The notes beneath the pieces were generated by a model. That model saw nothing but the letters and a program-made list of their open reading frames with translations, was not told the origin of the DNA and did no database searches. From Sediminibacillus albus (GTDB lineage: Bacteria; Bacillota; Bacilli; Bacillales; Amphibacillaceae): a DNA stretch of 64,000 bases. Below are positions 25,648 through 35,069 of the stretch, piece by piece; the first letter of the stretch is position 1; every line of letters begins with the position of its first letter. The position numbers and the translations under genes are program-made. The stretch is taken from contig NZ_FNFL01000001.1 in the NCBI RefSeq assembly GCF_900101125.1, forward strand, positions 1,116,001 to 1,180,000, written 5' to 3'.

Positions 25648-26379
25648 TTACCCGTGCCATACCCACCCCTCGTGAGCAAGCTGAATATCTCCCTGAAAAG
25701 TTGCACCTGCTTGTGCCACTAGCTCCTCATGATTACCAAAGTGGGGAAGATGGCTGAGCAAAAGCTGTTTCACCTGGGCCTCTGCTGCAATTTGTGCACC
25801 TTGTTTACTAGTCATATGGCCGGCCTTTGTTCCATTTTGTCCGTCATAAAAGTTACAATCGGTTATCAGTAAATCCGCTTTCCTGCTGAAAGGGATAAAT
25901 GCCTCTTTATAACTGGTATCAGCTGTATATACGATTGATTTGTTTCCATCAGAGATACGCATGGCATAACAAGGAACTGGATGGCTGGTTTTCAGGAAGG
26001 TAAATTGAAACGGGCCTATATGGAGCTCCTTTTCCGGATCATAAGCAATCCCTTTGGTAAATTGGTGGGTCAATTGTTTAAAACCTGTTTGATCCTCACT
26101 ATGGCCATATACCGGCAAAACATCGCTCGTTTCTTGAAGGCTGTTCTGTACCAGCCAGCTATATTGCAATACTCCAATATCGGCTACATGATCGTTGTGA
26201 TAATGAGATAGTATAACAGCATCCAATTCCTTCACGCCTATAAACGACTGCAGGCGGGACAAGACGCCGCTGCCACAATCAATCAAACAAGAATAACCGT
26301 CCTTCTCGAGTAAATATGCTGAAGTAGCCTCGTCCTTAGCAGGATAGGCCCCCCAACAGCCGATCACTGTCAGCTTCAT
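25648..26379 (-). CDS. yhfI: Metallo-beta-lactamase-fold hydrolase YhfI
   Basis: 243 residues, cytosolic. The fold is identified by LSHYHNDHVADIG (HxHxDH, residues about 58–66), a zinc-ligand aspartate in VYTADTSYK, ITDCNFYDG, and a late histidine in LLLSHLPHFG. It resembles the RNase Z/phosphodiesterase-like branch more than lactamases, but the substrate is unknown. GAGGGTGA precedes the ATG. It is transcribed towards lplJ as in B. subtilis, with 79 nt between them. Confidence 0.85.
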   Translation of the reverse strand: MKLTVIGCWGAYPAKDEATSAYLLEKDGYSCLIDCGSGVLSRLQSFIGVKELDAVILSHYHNDHVADIGVLQYSWLVQNSLQETSDVLPVYGHSEDQTGFKQLTHQFTKGIAYDPEKELHIGPFQFTFLKTSHPVPCYAMRISDGNKSIVYTADTSYKEAFIPFSRKADLLITDCNFYDGQNGTKAGHMTSKQGAQIAAEAQVKQLLLSHLPHFGNHEELVAQAGATFQGDIQLAHEGWVWHG

Positions 26380-26435
26380 AAATAGTCACCCTCTTCAATA
26401 AATTGTTATGATACAGCCTATTGTATTTACAACCC

Positions 26436-26444
26436 TGTTATATT
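26436..26444 (+). promoter_or_regulatory. Candidate extended −10 promoter for yhfH
   Basis: TGTTATATT fits TGnTATAAT with one mismatch, 38 nt upstream of the yhfH start. No convincing −35 is present. Confidence 0.4.
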
Positions 26445-26481
26445 ACAATTAAAGTATATCTTAATTATGGAGGGATTTTCT

Positions 26482-26610
26482 TTGATAAGCATTGTGGAAT
26501 TTTTCAGAAACCTGCCTCGGAAAAAGTGTCACAATTGTGGGAAAGAAATACTCGAAAAAGCTGATTGTTATGGAAATCTTTGTGACCAATGCGATCATCC
26601 CGCCAGATAA
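26482..26610 (+). CDS. yhfH: YhfH-family zinc-ribbon microprotein
   Basis: 42 residues from a TTG start with GGAGGG 7 nt upstream. The pattern VEFFRNLPRKKCHNCGKEI followed by CYGNLCDQC is characteristic of the YhfH family: CxxC plus a second C-x4-C-x2-C cluster, probably one zinc-binding site. B. subtilis yhfH lies beside yhfI, as here. Function is unknown. A clear terminator follows about 20 nt after the stop. Confidence 0.8.
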   Translation: MISIVEFFRNLPRKKCHNCGKEILEKADCYGNLCDQCDHPAR

Positions 26611-26632
26611 TACAATTCCAATCACATTTATT

Positions 26633-26659
26633 AGCAGCTTAGCAATTAAGCTGCTTTTT
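26633..26659 (+). terminator. Terminator of yhfH
   Basis: AGCAGCTTA/TAAGCTGCT, 9 bp perfect stem, 5-nt loop, followed by TTTTC. Confidence 0.85.
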
Positions 26660-26697
26660 CTATTTTTATGGATCCACTGCTGTTAGCATACAGTCAA

Positions 26698-26735
26698 ATA
26701 AAAAAACAAGCAAAGGAGTTAACTCCTTTGCTTGT
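26698..26735 (-). terminator. Terminator of the hemEHY operon
   Basis: A perfect 15-bp palindrome ACAAGCAAAGGAGTT/AACTCCTTTGCTTGT with no loop in its ideal form, then a T-run on the minus strand. It begins at the hemY stop codon. Confidence 0.9.
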
Positions 26736-28144
26736 TAATCGTGAGCGGACAGGAAAGCGAGTACTTTATCCACCGCTTCTTCACCTTGGTCGATGCAGTC
26801 AGGGATACCAATTCCTTCGTAAGAACTGCCGGCCAAAAAAACACCTGGAAGCGTCTCTCTCATATGGTCTCTCACCTGGTTCAATCTGTCCTTATGGCCA
26901 ACAGAATATTGCGGCATGGCGTTTTTCCAACGGGAGACTACCGTAAATTCTGGTGCCTCGGTTATATCCATAATTTTTTTTAAGTCCTTCATCACGATAT
27001 CGACAACTGTCTCATCGGGTAAATCGACGACTTGTTCGTCTCCGGGCCGCCCTACATAGCAGCGCAGCAGGACTTTCCCATCTGGCGTTGATTTTGGCCA
27101 CTTCTTATGGGTCCACGTACAAGCGGTAATCCGGTAATCACTATTGCGGGAAACGACAAAGCCTGTACCATTGAAATCCTTTTTGATGGCAGAAGCGTCA
27201 AAAGCCAACGTGACATTAGCAACAGATGTAGCCGACATCTCTTTAAACGGGTCCATAAAATCATATTGGCTTAGCATCCGCTGGGCAGCAAAATGCGGTG
27301 CTGCCATCACAATCGTATCTGCCTTCAGTACTTCGCCGCTACCGAGCAGTAAATGATAGCTCTCATTCTTCCGCTCAATATGGTCGACGGAAACACCCTT
27401 GATAAGCGTTCCGTTTTTCAAACGCCTCTCGACAGCATCTACTAAGGATTCGAGGCCATTCTCCAGAGAATAAAACATACTTGGCTTTTTGTCCTTGGTC
27501 TTTTTCTTTTTAGGGACTGTTTTGCGTAGTCCCTTTACAAGGCTTCTATGCTCTTGTTCAAGCTCGTAAAAATTCGGAAATGTAGCCATTAGGCTCAGAT
27601 TGTCAATATCCCCTGCGTAAATACCTGACAGCAGCGGTTCGACGAGGTTTTCCACCAATTCATCGCCAAATCGGCGCCTGAAAAATAAACCTAGCGATTG
27701 ATCTGATGCCTGCTTTCCTTTCGGCTTGATCAAGTCTAATCCAGCTGTCAGCTTTCCTTTGGTTGAAAAAACACTCGAAAACAAGAACGGGCGGACTTGG
27801 GTTGGAATGCCCATGAATGATCCGCTTGGCATCTTATGCAGTTTATCGCCAACTAAGATATAAGACTGCCCAGTTCCGTTTTTTATTAATTGATCTTCCA
27901 GGCCAACCTCTTTGGCAAGCTTGGCCGCAGATGGTTTCCGTATCAAAAAGGAATCAGGTCCGCGTTCAAACGTGTAACCGTCTTTTTTTACAGACTTGAT
28001 TTTTCCGCCCAGACGATCACTTGCCTCGACTAACCTTACTTGATATGGCAGCTGCTGTTCATCGATTTGCTTTTGCAAATAATAAGCCGCTGTCAATCCT
28101 GTTATCCCGCCGCCGATAATGACAATTTGTTTATCATTTGCCAT
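26735..28144 (-). CDS. hemY: Coproporphyrinogen III oxidase (HemY/CgoX)
   Basis: 469 residues. FAD enzyme oxidising coproporphyrinogen III to coproporphyrin III in the Gram-positive coproporphyrin-dependent heme route; older literature calls it protoporphyrinogen oxidase. The N-terminal dinucleotide-binding motif is [29 protein letters not shown] and C-terminal [17 protein letters not shown] are family signatures. The start overlaps the end of hemH by 11 nt and has only a weak binding site, implying translational coupling. Last gene of hemE-hemH-hemY. Confidence 0.94.
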   Translation of the reverse strand: MANDKQIVIIGGGITGLTAAYYLQKQIDEQQLPYQVRLVEASDRLGGKIKSVKKDGYTFERGPDSFLIRKPSAAKLAKEVGLEDQLIKNGTGQSYILVGDKLHKMPSGSFMGIPTQVRPFLFSSVFSTKGKLTAGLDLIKPKGKQASDQSLGLFFRRRFGDELVENLVEPLLSGIYAGDIDNLSLMATFPNFYELEQEHRSLVKGLRKTVPKKKKTKDKKPSMFYSLENGLESLVDAVERRLKNGTLIKGVSVDHIERKNESYHLLLGSGEVLKADTIVMAAPHFAAQRMLSQYDFMDPFKEMSATSVANVTLAFDASAIKKDFNGTGFVVSRNSDYRITACTWTHKKWPKSTPDGKVLLRCYVGRPGDEQVVDLPDETVVDIVMKDLKKIMDITEAPEFTVVSRWKNAMPQYSVGHKDRLNQVRDHMRETLPGVFLAGSSYEGIGIPDCIDQGEEAVDKVLAFLSAHD

Positions 28145-29084
28145 GGCTATCAGTACTTTTGTATTTCTTTAAAACCACATCAGCCAGTGTGTTAATAAAT
28201 TTAGGTGCAACGTTCGGCATGTCCGGCCGGTAGTACTTAGCACCCAATTCATCGCATACGACTTTGCACTCATAATCATTGTCATACAGTACTTCTAAAT
28301 GATTGACGACAAATCCAACTGGTGCATAAACAAAGGAACGATACCCTTTTTCGTGATATAACTCCCTGGTGAGATCCTGGACATCTGGTCCAAGCCAAGG
28401 ATCAGGCGTGTTCCCTTCACTTTGCCAGCCTATCTCATACTGTTCAATACCTGTTGCTTCAGAAATCAATTCTGCCGTTCTTTTTAGCTGGTCAGGGTAT
28501 GGATCGCCGTTTTGCAGAATCTTTTCGGGCAGGCTGTGGGCCGATACGACCAAGACAGCTTCGGCTTTTTCCTTGTCGTCCATTTTTCCATATACCTTGG
28601 AAATCGCTTCTACCCAGTAATCGATAAAGCCTGGCTCATCATACCAGCTTTCTACAGAAGTTATCACTGGTTTGCCATGCTTTTCTGCTTCCTTTCGGGC
28701 ACGCCCATTATAAGACTTAACACTGAAGGTAGAATAATGCGGCGCCAGCACAATCGATACCGCTTCCTCAATCCCATCATCGGCCATTTGCGAAACAGCA
28801 TCCTCAATAAAAGGCTCGATATGCTTCAACCCGAGATAGTGGACGAATTCCACATCATCCTGAATCGTATTCAATCTGTCCTCAATACCCTGTGCCTGTT
28901 GTTTCGTAATTTTTGCGAGTGGAGAAATCCCACCGATCGCCCGGTATCTTTCTGTCAAATCTTCGAGCATTTCCGGGGTCGGCTTTCTGCCGTGTCTAAT
29001 GTCTGTATAGTATCGTTCAATATCTTCTTCTTTGTACGGTGTACCGTAAGCCATCACAAGTAAACCGATTTTCTTTTTAGCCAC
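28134..29084 (-). CDS. hemH: Coproporphyrin III ferrochelatase (HemH/CpfC)
   Basis: 316 residues, cytosolic. Inserts Fe(II) into coproporphyrin [26 protein letters not shown] opens the fold. The active-site histidine lies in [17 protein letters not shown] and the conserved glutamate in [16 protein letters not shown] near residue 260. Starts with GTG at 29084 behind AAGAGGTG. Length matches B. subtilis HemH (about 310), which lacks the 2Fe-2S tail. Lies 73 nt after hemE and overlaps hemY. Confidence 0.94.
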   Translation of the reverse strand: MAKKKIGLLVMAYGTPYKEEDIERYYTDIRHGRKPTPEMLEDLTERYRAIGGISPLAKITKQQAQGIEDRLNTIQDDVEFVHYLGLKHIEPFIEDAVSQMADDGIEEAVSIVLAPHYSTFSVKSYNGRARKEAEKHGKPVITSVESWYDEPGFIDYWVEAISKVYGKMDDKEKAEAVLVVSAHSLPEKILQNGDPYPDQLKRTAELISEATGIEQYEIGWQSEGNTPDPWLGPDVQDLTRELYHEKGYRSFVYAPVGFVVNHLEVLYDNDYECKVVCDELGAKYYRPDMPNVAPKFINTLADVVLKKYKSTDSHGK

Positions 29085-29157
29085 TTTCCAACACCTCTTG
29101 CCTTTCTTTTATCTCTACTTCTTACTATTGAAAAAACGACGCCGAGAAGCGTCCAGC

Positions 29158-30195
29158 TTATTTTTTTTGCGAATATTGATGGATAAAGTCTGTCAGCCGC
29201 TTCAAAGTCGCCGGCTCAATTTCCGGTGTAACCCCATGGCCGAGGTTAAACACAAAGCCCGGCTGGCTGCTTCCTTCATCTAAGATAGCTTTCGCCCGTG
29301 CTTCCGTCACTTTCCAGTCAGACACCAGTAATGCCGGATCAAGGTTTCCCTGCAATGCTTTCGTAATTCCCATTTGTCTGGCTTCTGTGACGGAAATACG
29401 CCAATCAAGCCCTATCACATCGACAGGAAGGTCATTCCATTCCATGATTAGATGGCGCGCCCCCACGCCGAATAGAATCAGTGGAACACCTTCCTGTTTG
29501 AGCTCAGTGAAAATCCGATTCATTATTGGTTTAATGTATTCACGGTAATCAGCAGCATGTAACGCCCCTACCCATGAATCAAAAATTTGAAAAGCCTTTG
29601 CCCCGGATTGTATCTGGGCTTTCGCATAAGTAATTGTCATATCTGCCAGTTTATCCATTAAAGCAAACCAGGCAGTCGGATCACTGTACATCATTGCTTT
29701 TGTTTTATGGTAATTCTTTGATGGCCCGCCTTCAATCATGTAGCTGGCTAAAGTAAAAGGAGCACCGCTGAAGCCGATCAAAGGGACATCCAATTGTTCT
29801 TCTGACAGCAGCCGGATGGTTTCCAATACATAAGGCACGTCTGATACAGGGTCGATCGTACCAAGTTTATCTATATCGCTTCGTGAACGAATCGGCTTAT
29901 CGATCACAGGGCCGATGCCTGACTTGATCTCCACATCTACACCGATGGCAGGTAAAGGGGACATAATATCTTTATATAAAATCGCAGCATCCACACCGTA
30001 ATGTTCGACAGGCAGCCTCGTTACATAAGCACAAAGCTCCGGTTGATGCGTGATTTCAAACAAAGAATATTTCTCCTTCAATTCCCTGTATTCCTTTTGG
30101 GATCGACCAGCCTGGCGCATATACCATACCGGTGTATAATCCGTTTCTTCCCCCCTGAATGCTTTCAATATCGTATCGTTAATTTTTTTAGCCAT
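29158..30195 (-). CDS. hemE: Uroporphyrinogen decarboxylase
   Basis: 345 residues. Decarboxylates the four acetate side chains of uroporphyrinogen III to coproporphyrinogen III. The N-terminal [15 protein letters not shown] motif carries the substrate-binding arginine. [27 protein letters not shown] and C-terminal [13 protein letters not shown] are the usual conserved blocks. ATG at 30195 is favoured over the in-frame GTG at 30204, which is part of the ribosome binding site AAAGGGTG. First gene of the heme operon. Confidence 0.95.
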   Translation of the reverse strand: MAKKINDTILKAFRGEETDYTPVWYMRQAGRSQKEYRELKEKYSLFEITHQPELCAYVTRLPVEHYGVDAAILYKDIMSPLPAIGVDVEIKSGIGPVIDKPIRSRSDIDKLGTIDPVSDVPYVLETIRLLSEEQLDVPLIGFSGAPFTLASYMIEGGPSKNYHKTKAMMYSDPTAWFALMDKLADMTITYAKAQIQSGAKAFQIFDSWVGALHAADYREYIKPIMNRIFTELKQEGVPLILFGVGARHLIMEWNDLPVDVIGLDWRISVTEARQMGITKALQGNLDPALLVSDWKVTEARAKAILDEGSSQPGFVFNLGHGVTPEIEPATLKRLTDFIHQYSQKK

Positions 30196-30328
30196 CTTTT
30201 TCACCCTTTTTATCTAATCCATTCCATAATCACTATACCGATTAATAATTTTGATGTATAGCGATTGGCCTTATTTGTCACTAATTTGTACGTTAATGCG
30301 TTGCATGCGGAAGACAATTAAGCTCATG

Positions 30329-32491
30329 TTAAAAGTCCAGGGAAAGCTTTGCATGATTTGAGGCGTTCCCTTTTCGATTTGTCAGCGGGTTGTAAGGTAC
30401 GACATAATAAGTCGTGTCCCTAAACAAACTGGCTCTTTTGATTTGGTACTGGCCCTTTCCTTTTACTTCTCCGATTTTTTGATCCTGTCCACCAGATACT
30501 CGATAAATCTGATAAACGACTCGATCGTCAGGCGATGCTGTCCAGGATAGCTTTCCACGTATGAGCGAAAATCCTCCCAAATTGAATTCAGCCTTTAAAT
30601 CAGAAATCACCGGCAGTTCGATTGGCTTCTCAACGTCTTTCACATGCTTAGGTTGTTCAAATTCATTGCCTAAATCCTGTTCTTTACTCCAATCCGCCAG
30701 AATAGCTTTGGCAAGTATCGTTGGAGATTCGCTGCCTTTCGTCAAATAATGTTCTTCATCTACCTGATCATAGCCCATCCAAAGTACAGTCGCATACTGT
30801 GGAGTAAAACCTGCAAACCAGGCGTCCTTTACTTGTCCTTCGGCAAATGGATGCTGGGTAGATCCCGTTTTTCCAGCCAATGCGCCTGCATATTCTCCCG
30901 GAGCTGCTGTTCCACCAGCAACAGCCCGTTCCAACATTCTGACCATATTCCAGGCAGTCTGGGCAGAAAAAACCTCTATGTTTTCTGGTTCTGCTTGATA
31001 GGCAACTGCATCGCTCCTATCATGAATGCGATCTATGGTGTATCCTGTTGCCATCTTCCCTTGATTGGCAAATGAACTGTAGGCCTCACCAAGCTTTAAA
31101 GGAGAAATCCCCTCCTCCAAGCCGCCAAGCGCAATGGCCAGCCCCTGATCGGAAAGATCGATTCCCATCTTCTTTAAATAACGCTTCGAATAGGAAATGC
31201 CTATTTCGTCCAGCAGCCATACTGCTGGCGCATTCTTGGATCGCATGATCGCTTCATACATGGACACTTCCCCTTGGTAGCTGTCATCGTAATTGGTTGC
31301 AGTATAGTCTCCATAGCTCTGCTTCTTATCTACCAGAAGAGAATACGGCTGGTATTTGTCTAGCATCATTGCCGGTCCATAGACAGCAATCGGTTTAATC
31401 GTCGAGCCCGGCTGTTTGGGGAGTAAAAGCCGATTAAGGTCGCCTGCCTGGAAATCACGGCCTCCTATTGCTGCTGCAATTTCACCGGTTTTGTGGTCCA
31501 TTAATACAAACGCCCCTTGGGCGCCGGGAAGGGATTCCGGAAAGTTTTCGGCCTCCTGAAATTTTTCATAGGCGATCTGCTGGGCAGTCTCATCTACATT
31601 GACCACAATCCGGTAGCCTCCGCGCTTCAGTTCTGCTAACGATAATTGGTATTTTTCCTCCGCTTCTTTAATGGCTAGGTCGACGTATGAATCAAACCAG
31701 GGCACTTCCTCTTCGTTTTTTTGGTCCACTCCAAGCGTCTTTCCCTGCAGCTGCAGCATTTCCTCCGTTTCAAGCATATTAAATTGGCTCATCTGCTGTA
31801 ATACCAAGTCACGCCGGTCTTTGGCTTTATCCGGATCAATCAGTGGTGAATACGTATTTGGCGCTTTTGACAAAGCAGCTAATAGAGCACCTTCTGTTAT
31901 CGACAACTCATCTACAGATTTACTGAAATAAAATTCGGCAGCTGCTCCCACACCATAAACGCCATGGGCAAAATAAATTTCGTTCAAATAATACTCCAAA
32001 ATTTTCTTTTTACTAAAGTTTCTTTCCAAATAAATAGCGGCCATAACCTCTTTTGTCTTTCTCATCCACGTCTTTTCGTTATGGAGGAACAAGTTTTTAG
32101 CAAGTTGCTGGGTGATGGTACTTCCACCTTCCGCTTTTTCCATCGTAGCGATATCCCGAAAAACGGCACGGGACACTGACTTAAAATCAACACCGGCATG
32201 GTCGTAAAAACGGTGATCCTCTATAGCCAAAAACGCATTTTCTACATGTTCCGGCACTTCCTCAATCAATACAGGCAGACGGTATTCATCATAGATTTTG
32301 CCGATTTCCGAGCCATCCGTTGTTTCTACGATCGTTGCAGCCGGCAGTACGAGATCCTCTTCATCTACTACAAATCTGCCTCCAAAAAGGATTGTTAAGT
32401 AGCCAAGCAGTCCGAGCAAAACTATCGCTCCAATAACAACCAACGGCCACTTTAATCTATTTATCCAAACGAATAATTGTTTTGGTTCCAT
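30329..32491 (-). CDS. pbpF: Class A penicillin-binding protein (PBP1F-like)
   Basis: 720 residues. Bifunctional peptidoglycan glycosyltransferase and transpeptidase anchored by one N-terminal helix (about residues 15–38). The GT51 domain has AIEDHRFYDHAGVD with the catalytic glutamate, EGGSTITQQLAKN and KILEYYLNEIYFAHG. The transpeptidase has the active serine in PGSTIKP, SKN as the second motif, and AGKTGST. A fibronectin III-like segment follows near the end (SWTASPDDRVVYQIYRV). ATG at 32491 follows AAAGGTGG. pbpF adjoins hemE in B. subtilis too. Confidence 0.93.
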   Translation of the reverse strand: MEPKQLFVWINRLKWPLVVIGAIVLLGLLGYLTILFGGRFVVDEEDLVLPAATIVETTDGSEIGKIYDEYRLPVLIEEVPEHVENAFLAIEDHRFYDHAGVDFKSVSRAVFRDIATMEKAEGGSTITQQLAKNLFLHNEKTWMRKTKEVMAAIYLERNFSKKKILEYYLNEIYFAHGVYGVGAAAEFYFSKSVDELSITEGALLAALSKAPNTYSPLIDPDKAKDRRDLVLQQMSQFNMLETEEMLQLQGKTLGVDQKNEEEVPWFDSYVDLAIKEAEEKYQLSLAELKRGGYRIVVNVDETAQQIAYEKFQEAENFPESLPGAQGAFVLMDHKTGEIAAAIGGRDFQAGDLNRLLLPKQPGSTIKPIAVYGPAMMLDKYQPYSLLVDKKQSYGDYTATNYDDSYQGEVSMYEAIMRSKNAPAVWLLDEIGISYSKRYLKKMGIDLSDQGLAIALGGLEEGISPLKLGEAYSSFANQGKMATGYTIDRIHDRSDAVAYQAEPENIEVFSAQTAWNMVRMLERAVAGGTAAPGEYAGALAGKTGSTQHPFAEGQVKDAWFAGFTPQYATVLWMGYDQVDEEHYLTKGSESPTILAKAILADWSKEQDLGNEFEQPKHVKDVEKPIELPVISDLKAEFNLGGFSLIRGKLSWTASPDDRVVYQIYRVSGGQDQKIGEVKGKGQYQIKRASLFRDTTYYVVPYNPLTNRKGNASNHAKLSLDF

Positions 32492-32763
32492 TATATCCAC
32501 CTTTATAATAATCTCTATAACCAAATAAGTTTTATAAAAACCATACCTTTTATTATACGATAGAAAGAAAGTTACATAAACATTTTGTTCACTTCTCTGT
32601 CAAAATGGGTAATATAGAAGAAAGGCAAGGTTGCGTTTCCATTCTTGTATTGCTACGCTTGGAATGAACAGAATAATGGAGATATTGCTTTTTCACTACT
32701 ACTGATTGATCATCAGGTGACACGTATAGGAAAGATAAAATATGAAAAGGCAGGCGATCATAC

Positions 32764-33261
32764 ATGAAAGCACAAATTACTCATGGGACTTTTGATTTTT
32801 TATCAAAAATTAAAAAAGAGCACAAGGATAAACACATCTATTTAATGCAGACAGATGATGCCACCATTGCTTACTACGAAGGAAAGCATACGTCCATATT
32901 CGAGCAGGCAAGAGAATATGAAAGCTTTGTAGCAAATGGTGAGCTAAAGGAAAGCGGGTATGTCGTGATGAATAATATCCCTGTTACCTATGAAGGAAGA
33001 CCGCTGTTTGAGGATCAGTTCAAAAGTAGATCTGGTTCGATGGACGACATCCAAGGGTTTCATGCACTTCGTGTCCTCCGCCCGCTGCAGGGCAATAAAT
33101 ACGTTGTGCTCGTCCAGTGGGACTCACAAAAGAGCTATCAGGAGTGGAAAGAGTCGGAGTCGTTTGCCAAGGCTCATGCTTCCTCTAAACAGAAAAAGCG
33201 GCCGCCATACCATGCCGGGCCTTCTTACACAACTGAAGCGCATATGATTGAATCAGAATAA
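32764..33261 (+). CDS. hmoB: Heme-binding monooxygenase-like protein (HmoB/YhgC type)
   Basis: 165 residues. An unstructured or divergent N-terminal half precedes an antibiotic-biosynthesis-monooxygenase (ABM) ferredoxin-like domain in the C-terminal 100 residues: VMNNIPVTYEGRPLFEDQF, ALRVLRPLQGNKYVVLVQWDS and SYQEWKESESFAKAH. HmoB and IsdG relatives open the heme ring. B. subtilis yhgC/hmoB is beside pbpF and hemEHY as here. The binding site before 32764 is weak. Catalytic competence cannot be judged from sequence alone. Confidence 0.82.
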   Translation: MKAQITHGTFDFLSKIKKEHKDKHIYLMQTDDATIAYYEGKHTSIFEQAREYESFVANGELKESGYVVMNNIPVTYEGRPLFEDQFKSRSGSMDDIQGFHALRVLRPLQGNKYVVLVQWDSQKSYQEWKESESFAKAHASSKQKKRPPYHAGPSYTTEAHMIESE

Positions 33262-33297
33262 CTGTAAATAGCGAATGTACGTTTACATAGCTGCATT

Positions 33298-33331
33298 CAA
33301 AAAGACAGCGGGGATTCCGCTGTCCTTTTTT
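33298..33331. terminator. Bidirectional terminator between hmoB and the thiol-redox pair
   Basis: GACAGCGG/CCGCTGTC, 8-bp stem, 5-nt loop, A-rich before and seven T after. Confidence 0.85.
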
Positions 33332-33349
33332 TAAACGTTGATTCTTTGC

Positions 33350-33829
33350 TTATTCTTCGTCGAGCACATTTTCCTGGAAGAAGCTATCCCAAGTAGATAC
33401 GGAATTTTCTCCGCTGATTCTTGCCGCTTCTTCTCCATTTTCAAAATGGATAACCGTTGGCGTTCCCTCAATATTATACGTCTGCCATGGTTTTTCGAAT
33501 TCGAGAATATTCAACTTTTTCATATCTATATCATACTCTTTCGTCATAGGAACGATGACTGGTGTGGTTTTTTGGCAATGTACACACTCAGGGCTGTAAA
33601 AATACACGGTAACATCCTCATTGTTATCGAGCTTCTCTTCTAATTCGCCAGGCAGGATTTGATTTTGATACATGGGGTTATCTATCTGATCAATCGTTGA
33701 TTGCCTTAATTCTTCTTTTCCATAAGGATTGTCTTCAAGCTTTTGGTTATTTTGGTAGCTGACGACAAAGATAAGTGCGGTAATTAGTACTACAATAACA
33801 CCGAAAAATATCAACATCTTTTTTTTCAT
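33350..33829 (-). CDS. Membrane-anchored thioredoxin-like protein with a CVHC motif
   Basis: 159 residues. One N-terminal membrane anchor (about residues 4–24) and an extracytoplasmic thioredoxin fold: VTVYFYSPECVHCQKTTPVIV carries the redox pair CVHC, and the cis-proline loop is NIEGTPTVIHFENGE. It starts 2 nt after the stop of the DsbB-like gene on the same strand, so the two probably form an oxidation relay, with DsbB reoxidising this protein through quinone. It is shorter than DsbA-like BdbD and lacks its helical insertion, so I do not name it BdbD. Confidence 0.83.
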   Translation of the reverse strand: MKKKMLIFFGVIVVLITALIFVVSYQNNQKLEDNPYGKEELRQSTIDQIDNPMYQNQILPGELEEKLDNNEDVTVYFYSPECVHCQKTTPVIVPMTKEYDIDMKKLNILEFEKPWQTYNIEGTPTVIHFENGEEAARISGENSVSTWDSFFQENVLDEE

Positions 33830-33831
33830 TA

Positions 33832-34263
33832 CTAATCTCTCCTTTGTTGCACTAGCAAGCTAATATGTAGAATAAAAATAACTAAAAAAGCGACTAAAGC
33901 TAGCAACGGGATGGTCACAAAGCCGAAGTAATTTATATATTGGCCGTTACAGGGCACTAAACCACAGGCTGCTCCAGCATCATGAAGGGCGGGTAATTTC
34001 TGGATTAAATAATGATAAGTTGATACCCCAATGCCGAGCCCGCTCATAATCAAGCCGGGAAGTGCCAGGCGGATATCCTTTTTGACAGCAGCGTAACCAT
34101 ATATAATAACGAGCGGATACATCAAAATCCTTTGATACCAACATAATTCACAAGGTGTGTATCCCATGAATTCCGAGAAAAACAAACTGCCGAGCATAGC
34201 TGTTAAGGCTTGTCCCCAAATGATCAATAGTATTGTTTCTTTCGTTTGTTGACTAACTGCCAT
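33832..34263 (-). CDS. bdbC: DsbB-family thiol oxidoreductase (BdbC-like)
   Basis: 143 residues with four membrane helices. The first cysteine pair is in PCELCWYQRI. The second, quinone-side partner pair is CGLVPCN in the loop between helices 3 and 4 (about residues 103–110). DsbB proteins pass electrons from an extracytoplasmic thioredoxin-type oxidase to quinone. GAAAGGGG precedes the ATG. It forms a two-gene operon with the following CVHC protein. Confidence 0.9.
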   Translation of the reverse strand: MAVSQQTKETILLIIWGQALTAMLGSLFFSEFMGYTPCELCWYQRILMYPLVIIYGYAAVKKDIRLALPGLIMSGLGIGVSTYHYLIQKLPALHDAGAACGLVPCNGQYINYFGFVTIPLLALVAFLVIFILHISLLVQQRRD

Positions 34264-34358
34264 GAAATAGCCCCTTTCCTAAAGCATTCAAAAATTATTA
34301 TACTAGCCGCCGGTACAAAAACAAAGGAAAATTATTCAGAATAATGGATTCTGATAAG

Positions 34359-34392
34359 AAAAAGCCTCTTTCCTTTTGGAAAAAGAGACTTC
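34359..34392 (-). terminator. Terminator of the liaFSR operon
   Basis: On the minus strand AGTCTCTTTTTCC and GGAAAGAGGCT form an imperfect stem around AAAA, then a T-rich tail. It follows liaR. Confidence 0.65.
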
Positions 34393-34404
34393 TCGGGCAA
34401 GCGT

Positions 34405-35037
34405 TCACTTTCTAAACAGGCCATTCTTATGGGCATATACTGCTGCCTGAGTACGGTCATGAACCTCTAGCTTACCAAGAATATTACTGACATGAGTCTT
34501 AACTGTTTTCACACCAATAAACAGTTTTTCGCCGATTTCCTGGTTTGTTAATCCATCACCGATACACATTAATACCTCTAGCTCCCTTTCTGTCAATTGC
34601 TGATGAGGCTTGCCCGAAGCTGAGCGAAAACTGGTCATCATCTTACTGGCAACTTTAGGCTCTATCACTGGCTCTCCGGCAGAAGCTTTCTTAATCGCTG
34701 AAGCTATTTCATCAGCACTGGCGGTTTTCAGCATGTAACTGTAAGCCCCGGCCTCCAAAGCAGGAAATACTTGCTCATCATCATAATAACTTGTCAAAAT
34801 GATCACCTTGCACGTCGGCTGGGAAGCCATTATGGTTTTCGTAGCTTCAATCCCGGTGCCATTTTCCATGATCAAGTCCATCAGAACCACGTCAGGGGTC
34901 GTTTTATTGACAATATCGGCACCTTCCTGGCCGCTCGACGCCTCCCCGACGATTTCCAGACCTGGCTCTGTTTTCAAGTAGGCAATAACGCCTTTCCGGA
35001 CAATCTCATGGTCATCTACGACTACTACTTTTATCAT
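34405..35037 (-). CDS. liaR: NarL-type response regulator LiaR
   Basis: 210 residues. Receiver domain with VVVDDHE and phospho-acceptor Asp54 in DVVLMDLIMENG, Thr/Ser and Lys (MLKTAS) as switch residues. The C-terminal LuxR helix-turn-helix has LTERELEVLMCIGDGLTNQEIGEKLFI and VKTHVSNILGKL. Partner of LiaS in the cell-envelope stress response. ATG at 35037 is used, behind GGAGGGAGCAGG; a GTG six codons earlier is poorer. The target liaIH operon is not in this window. No LiaR box was searched for exhaustively. Confidence 0.92.
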   Translation of the reverse strand: MIKVVVVDDHEIVRKGVIAYLKTEPGLEIVGEASSGQEGADIVNKTTPDVVLMDLIMENGTGIEATKTIMASQPTCKVIILTSYYDDEQVFPALEAGAYSYMLKTASADEIASAIKKASAGEPVIEPKVASKMMTSFRSASGKPHQQLTERELEVLMCIGDGLTNQEIGEKLFIGVKTVKTHVSNILGKLEVHDRTQAAVYAHKNGLFRK

Positions 35038-35069
35038 CTTACCTGCTCCCTCCACCCTGGCATTTTCAG

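Noticed and set aside
32702-32716. Fur box upstream of hmoB
   Set aside because: CTGAT-TGATC-ATCAG is an inverted repeat, but it matches the Fur 7-1-7 pattern poorly.
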